NCBI GenBank assembly: GCA_947462335.1
Contig: OX381710.1
Coordinates: forward strand, 38,687,204 to 38,751,203
Direction of reading: 5' to 3'
Source of the DNA: Harmothoe impar
Lineage: Eukaryota > Annelida > Polychaeta > Phyllodocida > Polynoidae
Length of the DNA stretch: 64,000 nucleotides
The first letter of the stretch is position 1; the number at the start of each line of letters is the position of its first letter. Shown one piece after another: positions 60,832 to 64,000 of the stretch. The position numbers and the translations under genes are program-made. Below the pieces are notes generated by a model, which saw only the letters and a list, made by a program, of their open reading frames with translations, searched no databases and was not told the DNA's origin.

Positions 60832-61032
60832 ATGGTAGATTACAGACGCACAGTCTGCGGAGGACACGTTTTATTGTTTCTGCTTGTGATTACCAATGGG
60901 AGCCAGGCTCGTCTTGTTTCACAGGGCATCAAACTGAAATGTTGCGGCGATCATAAATCTCATTCCAGCCAACATCAAAGGTCGCTTGAAGCCCAGGGTC
61001 TGACATTTGAAGCCATTTATGAAGCCCACTGA
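60832..61032 (+). CDS. Small open frame with signal-peptide-like start
   Basis: The start context is optimal (ACCATGG). The N terminus reads MVDYRRTVCGGH, VLLFLLVITNGSQA: a short basic n-region, a hydrophobic core and an A-x-type cleavage site. It then continues for about 40 residues to TGA 61030. It lies downstream of the promoter cluster at 60366-60451. It overlaps, in antisense, the 3' end and poly(A) signal of the 262-codon minus-strand frame, so one of the two may be fortuitous. No good donor was found if this is a first exon. Confidence 0.35.
   Translation: MVDYRRTVCGGHVLLFLLVITNGSQARLVSQGIKLKCCGDHKSHSSQHQRSLEAQGLTFEAIYEAH
60870..60875 (-). terminator. Poly(A) signal AATAAA
   Basis: The hexamer lies on the minus strand 54 nt beyond the stop of the 60929-61717 frame, within the usual distance for a short 3' UTR. 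It supports that frame being the end of a transcript. Confidence 0.45.
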
Positions 61033-61717
61033 GGCATACCAGTTCAAATTCCAGTTTATTGCTACATTTTAAATGTAATCTTGTGCATTGAGATTGGTAT
61101 CCAGGTCTGTGGTATATCAGCGTGGGGTAGGTCTGGTGTAGTTTGTTATTAATGGATGTTAATACAGTAGCTAGAGGCATGACCAGGGGTGTTATTTTTA
61201 TCTGAGGGAGCACTGTACTCTGCCATACAAGCATTTCTCCAAACGTTGTTATGTATTCATCATCACACTGAGCACTGACTTTTACTGGTTCTAGGGAATG
61301 GTCATTTATTTTGATTTGCAATAATATTTCAGGGTGAAATATGGTATGGTTTCTTGTGATATGTAGTAAGACGTACTGTAAGTCCCAAGAGGTTACTGAA
61401 CCCGGTACCTTTATGCGCCGAGGCCATTGCCAGTGCATTTCCTTTAATTGCAGCAATTGCTCCAGGTCACGAACATAGACCATAACACTGTTATACAACC
61501 CGCATGGTATCATGTATGTACATTCTAGGCCTGTATAATACCACAATGTATCTTGAGTCGACAGAGAGTCTTGGCTCCAGTCCTGGTAACTCCTATTGTA
61601 ACCATCAATAGATTTTGCTACTTTGTAGATCCTCCATATAGGTTGTCCTGGTAATGCACATGACAAATGCGGGCTTAGTCTGAGGTGTACAGAGCACGCA
61701 ACAATGTCAGAACACAT
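60929..61717 (-). CDS. 262-codon open frame, unknown protein
   Basis: The longest open frame in the window that is neither a repeat nor LINE. It starts MCSDIVACSVHLRLSPHL and contains PGQPIWRIYKVAKSIDGY, TLWYYTGLECTYMIPCGLY and HLKCSNKLEFELVCLSGL. It ends DRRNISV. It has no low complexity and no obvious signal peptide or transmembrane segment. Cys and Trp are evenly spread and codon use looks ordinary. An in-frame TAG lies nine codons upstream of the Met, within CCCTTAG, which could be a splice acceptor for a terminal exon. Going downstream on the minus strand, AATAAA follows 54 nt after the stop. Chance is unlikely at this length in AT-rich DNA. I do not recognise the family. Confidence 0.6.
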   Translation of the reverse strand: MCSDIVACSVHLRLSPHLSCALPGQPIWRIYKVAKSIDGYNRSYQDWSQDSLSTQDTLWYYTGLECTYMIPCGLYNSVMVYVRDLEQLLQLKEMHWQWPRRIKVPGSVTSWDLQYVLLHITRNHTIFHPEILLQIKINDHSLEPVKVSAQCDDEYITTFGEMLVWQSTVLPQIKITPLVMPLATVLTSINNKLHQTYPTLIYHRPGYQSQCTRLHLKCSNKLEFELVCLSGLHKWLQMSDPGLQATFDVGWNEIYDRRNISV

Positions 61718-61971
61718 TCTAGATACTAAGAGGTAGGCAGGTGGCTAAGGGCCCCTGGAGCACAAGGCCAGCGGCTGAGCAGCTCCTGGCCCATCGGGTA
61801 GGGTGAGCAGCTCAAAGTCAGGGAGATAGCTTTAACCCACGCATTGGCCCTTTAATATGTGCCCCATAGTATGGGGGAACGGGTAATACAGGATTATTCA
61901 ACAACTATAGATATCTACAATAGTTCTGGGCTCGTTATAATTAATTATTGGATATAGAGTATGGCAATGTA

Positions 61972-62809
61972 CACTGTTAGAAGTAACCACTGTAGATTTA
62001 CAGCAAAATGTGCTGGCAGTTTTGGTTCCAGCACATTTTGCTGTAAATTTACAGCAACTCAGTTGCTGTAATTTAAACAGAAGAATGTGCTGTAATTTTA
62101 CAGTATATTCTTTTGTTCAATTACAGCAAAATCTACTGGAACCAAAACTGCCAGCACATTTTGCTGTAAATTTACAGTATATTGTATGCTGTAATTTAAC
62201 AGCAGAAAGTACTGTAAATGCCATAAGTTGAGTTTTTTATCATTAATTATTGTTATTATCAATTGGTCTCAATTGACATGCATGGAGAGAACCTTCCTGC
62301 ATTACTTCAGTTGCATTATGGATAACAAACATTACACAATGTAATGGTTTTAATACTTATCCAGCTAAACTGTATGTGATACCAGCACTACACAGTTCAG
62401 ACAGTTAAGGATTTGATTTTTCCACAGATGTGGTATCTATTGTATACCTTTGCTGATATTTGCATTATTTGACACATTTCTGCAAGTTGAAATACCTTAT
62501 ACAATATCTTGCTGAAGTTTCTCTCACACATTCTTATTTTACTATGTTTTGACAGACAAGGGGCTTTATTTACCCCCCAAAATACAGTGTGTACAAGAAT
62601 TGTTACACAAAATGATATAGTGCTGCCACCATGTGGCAGAAATCTACAGATCATGTGCTGTAAATTTACAGCAACATTACTGTAAATATGATTTACAGCA
62701 CAGAAGTCGGTAAATATACAGCAAATAGTTCTGTATTTCCGACTACAGCAAAATGTTCTGTAAATTTACAGTATATTGTGCTGTAAACTAACAGTAACTA
62801 TTTACAGTG
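61972..62809. mobile_element. 838-bp TIR element built of CTGTAAATTTACAG words
   Basis: Flanked by TA on both sides. The left end CACTGTTAGAAGTAACC, then CTGTAGATTTACAG, faces the right end CAGTAACTATTTACAGTG. The palindrome CTGTAAATTTACAG occurs four times exactly (about 62040, 62163, 62658, 62759). An inner perfect inverted repeat of 34 bp pairs 61997-62030 with 62137-62170 (TTTACAGCAAAATGTGCTGG and onward). No transposase frame. The ends CACTGTTAG-AGTAA resemble the 28717-29768 family, so the two may share a transposase. Confidence 0.75.
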
Positions 62810-62951
62810 TAGGCTATAACTTATTATGGCATAGAAGACGAGTAATATGTAACATAAACCAATAAGTAACCCAGTCCAAGTGTGATCGCAGACTTCAGTA
62901 TTCAGACTGCAGTGGGAGGTCCAGTGTATAGACACTAAGGCTTATGGTAAG

Positions 62952-63100
62952 CCCAGCTAACAAAAAAACTCGTAATTTTACGTCAAAATAACGTTTTAAA
63001 AATTCATATAACGTTATGCCATAGTAAGTAGCCTTTGAGAAACGATATATAGCATTATATAACGTTATAAAATGTTGTATGGTGTTTTTTGTTTACTGGG
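62952..63100. mobile_element. MITE, CCCAGCTAACAAA family
   Basis: Begins CCCAGCTAACAAAAAAAC and ends GTTTTTTGTTTACTGGG. The interior has ACGTCAAAATAACGTT and ATAACGTTATAAAA words like those in 43598-43719. The flanks do not show a clear duplication. Confidence 0.65.
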
Positions 63101-63498
63101 AGGGGGTAGGGCGATTAGGAAAATTGATATAGAGGAGGAGTGATTTGGTGGTTATCTATTGGTGTGCACACAGAAAGAAACCCAGAGTATCTCATCTCCA
63201 GTCTGGGTATTACATACAACACCTTCTGTTAAGGATGAATAATGCACCATCAAGAGATCATCCACAGCTCTATATTGATATCTGGCATGTATATCAGTTT
63301 CATTGATATCACTTCTGCCCTTTAATACATATCATGTTAATTACAGACAATTGCTTTACAGATGCGGCTATCTGCTGGTAAGGTTAACTCCTTATCCTTC
63401 ACAGGTATTTTGATGGCATATTCAGTCCAAGTGAGGCGGCACCATGGTGGTTGTATCGCCCTATTAAACGCCCTATATAATCATGCCTTGTCTTTCAG

Positions 63499-63540
63499 GT
63501 CGTTGCTTTTGTAGCTGTTACAATCTTAGACCAACAAAAA
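63499..63540 (+). CDS. Candidate small exon, phase ambiguous
   Basis: The acceptor CATGCCTTGTCTTTCAG and donor AAAAA|GTAATA bound 42 nt. Phase 0 gives the hydrophobic VVAFVAVTILDQQK. Phase 1 gives Cys-rich RCFCSCYNLRPTK. Both are open, and the length is a multiple of three. A phase-0 reading would suit a membrane-proximal exon of a single-pass protein continuing into 63945-64000. Confidence 0.3.
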
Positions 63541-63944
63541 GTAATATAAGTATTCACTTCCTCCTGAAATCCATTTGGCCATTTCAATATATTCGATGCT
63601 TGTGGACACCATGCGTCTCTTGGGCACCAGACCTCTCGGTTTGTTTGAAGTTGTAGTTGCATAGAACTTGTGATCGAAATTACAAAAGAAGTCGGAAATT
63701 AACTGGAATAAGAAAGACTTGGCTCTTTTATCTCTCATGCCTGTTTTGCAAAATTAAGGAAATTACATATCACAGCTCCTTTTCGGAAATAATTCTTCCC
63801 GGACACCACATTAAATTCACACAAGAAAATATATTAGAATTTAAGTGAGCTAGAACAACATCCTGTTATTCATATTTGCAGACAGCTTGTAACTATCACA
63901 ATATATATTGTTTATTGATCCTTCTCTTTGCCTGTTATTTGCAG

Positions 63945-64000
63945 AGGAGACAACGTTACCATGACATCGATAGTGAACACTATATTGAGATCAGAGACCT
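63945..64000 (+). CDS. Candidate exon running off the right edge
   Basis: The acceptor TTCTCTTTGCCTGTTATTTGCAG is strong. In phase 0 the 56 nt encode RRQRYHDIDSEHYIEIRD, a basic start followed by an acidic, Tyr-containing stretch of the kind seen in cytoplasmic tails of receptors. Phase 2 is also open (GDNVTMTSIVNTILRSET); phase 1 stops. The exon continues beyond the window, so neither its family nor its phase can be settled here. Confidence 0.5.

Noticed and set aside
60520..61032. 170-codon frame with a Leu/Ser-rich N terminus
   Set aside because: The N-terminal half is the CT microsatellite. Only the part from the ATG at 60832 is kept as a candidate.
63361..63440. Two further microexons at 63350-63380 and 63415-63440
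   Set aside because: The intron between them would be about 34 nt, too short for an animal intron; splice words are probably fortuitous.

Overview
The window is AT-rich animal nuclear DNA from an intron-rich genome, most likely a marine invertebrate. The sequence alone does not fix the phylum. The animal signs are short candidate exons with GT-AG borders, long TA, CT and trinucleotide microsatellites, many short terminal-inverted-repeat (TIR) elements, a degenerate non-LTR retrotransposon, and metazoan-type promoter motifs (CACGTG, TCTCGCGAGA, YY1, ETS, NRF1). There is no operon structure, and no conventional long intact gene apart from a 262-codon open frame near the right end.

Layout. Bases 1-24,000 are mostly non-coding. 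Blocks near 0.36-7.6 kb reappear in the same order near 11.6-21.4 kb, and one sub-block appears a third time at 15.4-16.2 kb; I read this as old, diverged tandem duplication. Embedded here are a GACGGATCCGTC-rich foldback element (10622-11293), several miniature inverted-repeat elements and two weakly supported exons (20178-20278 minus, 21886-22016 plus). Bases 24,800-38,600 hold a second colinear repeat pair (24.8/31.3, 26.6/37.3, 27.7/38.2 kb), a 1.05-kb TIR element carrying two opposed tRNA-like modules (28717-29768) and a minus-strand non-LTR element with endonuclease, reverse transcriptase and C-terminal parts (about 34204-37139) broken by frameshifts.

Bases 39,000-42,000 hold the most gene-like cluster: a GC-rich start region at 41.24-41.61 kb with a minus-strand first exon (41261-41344) that may splice to 39090-39202, and plus-strand candidate exons (41566-41604, 41904-41954). 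Promoter-like motif clusters lie at 44.4, 46.46, 57.43 and 60.37-60.45 kb. The 46.46-kb cluster sits in an inverted-repeat-rich segment and is followed by a plus-strand start exon (47032-47147), a 24-nt microexon and an exon at 55606-55659 whose splice phases agree. A 262-codon minus-strand frame with an AATAAA 54 nt past its stop lies at 60929-61717. A plus-strand gene seems to run off the right edge (exon from 63945).

All exon calls come from reading splice signals and codons by eye. No similarity search was possible, and I could not name the host genes. The functional links between exons are inference.
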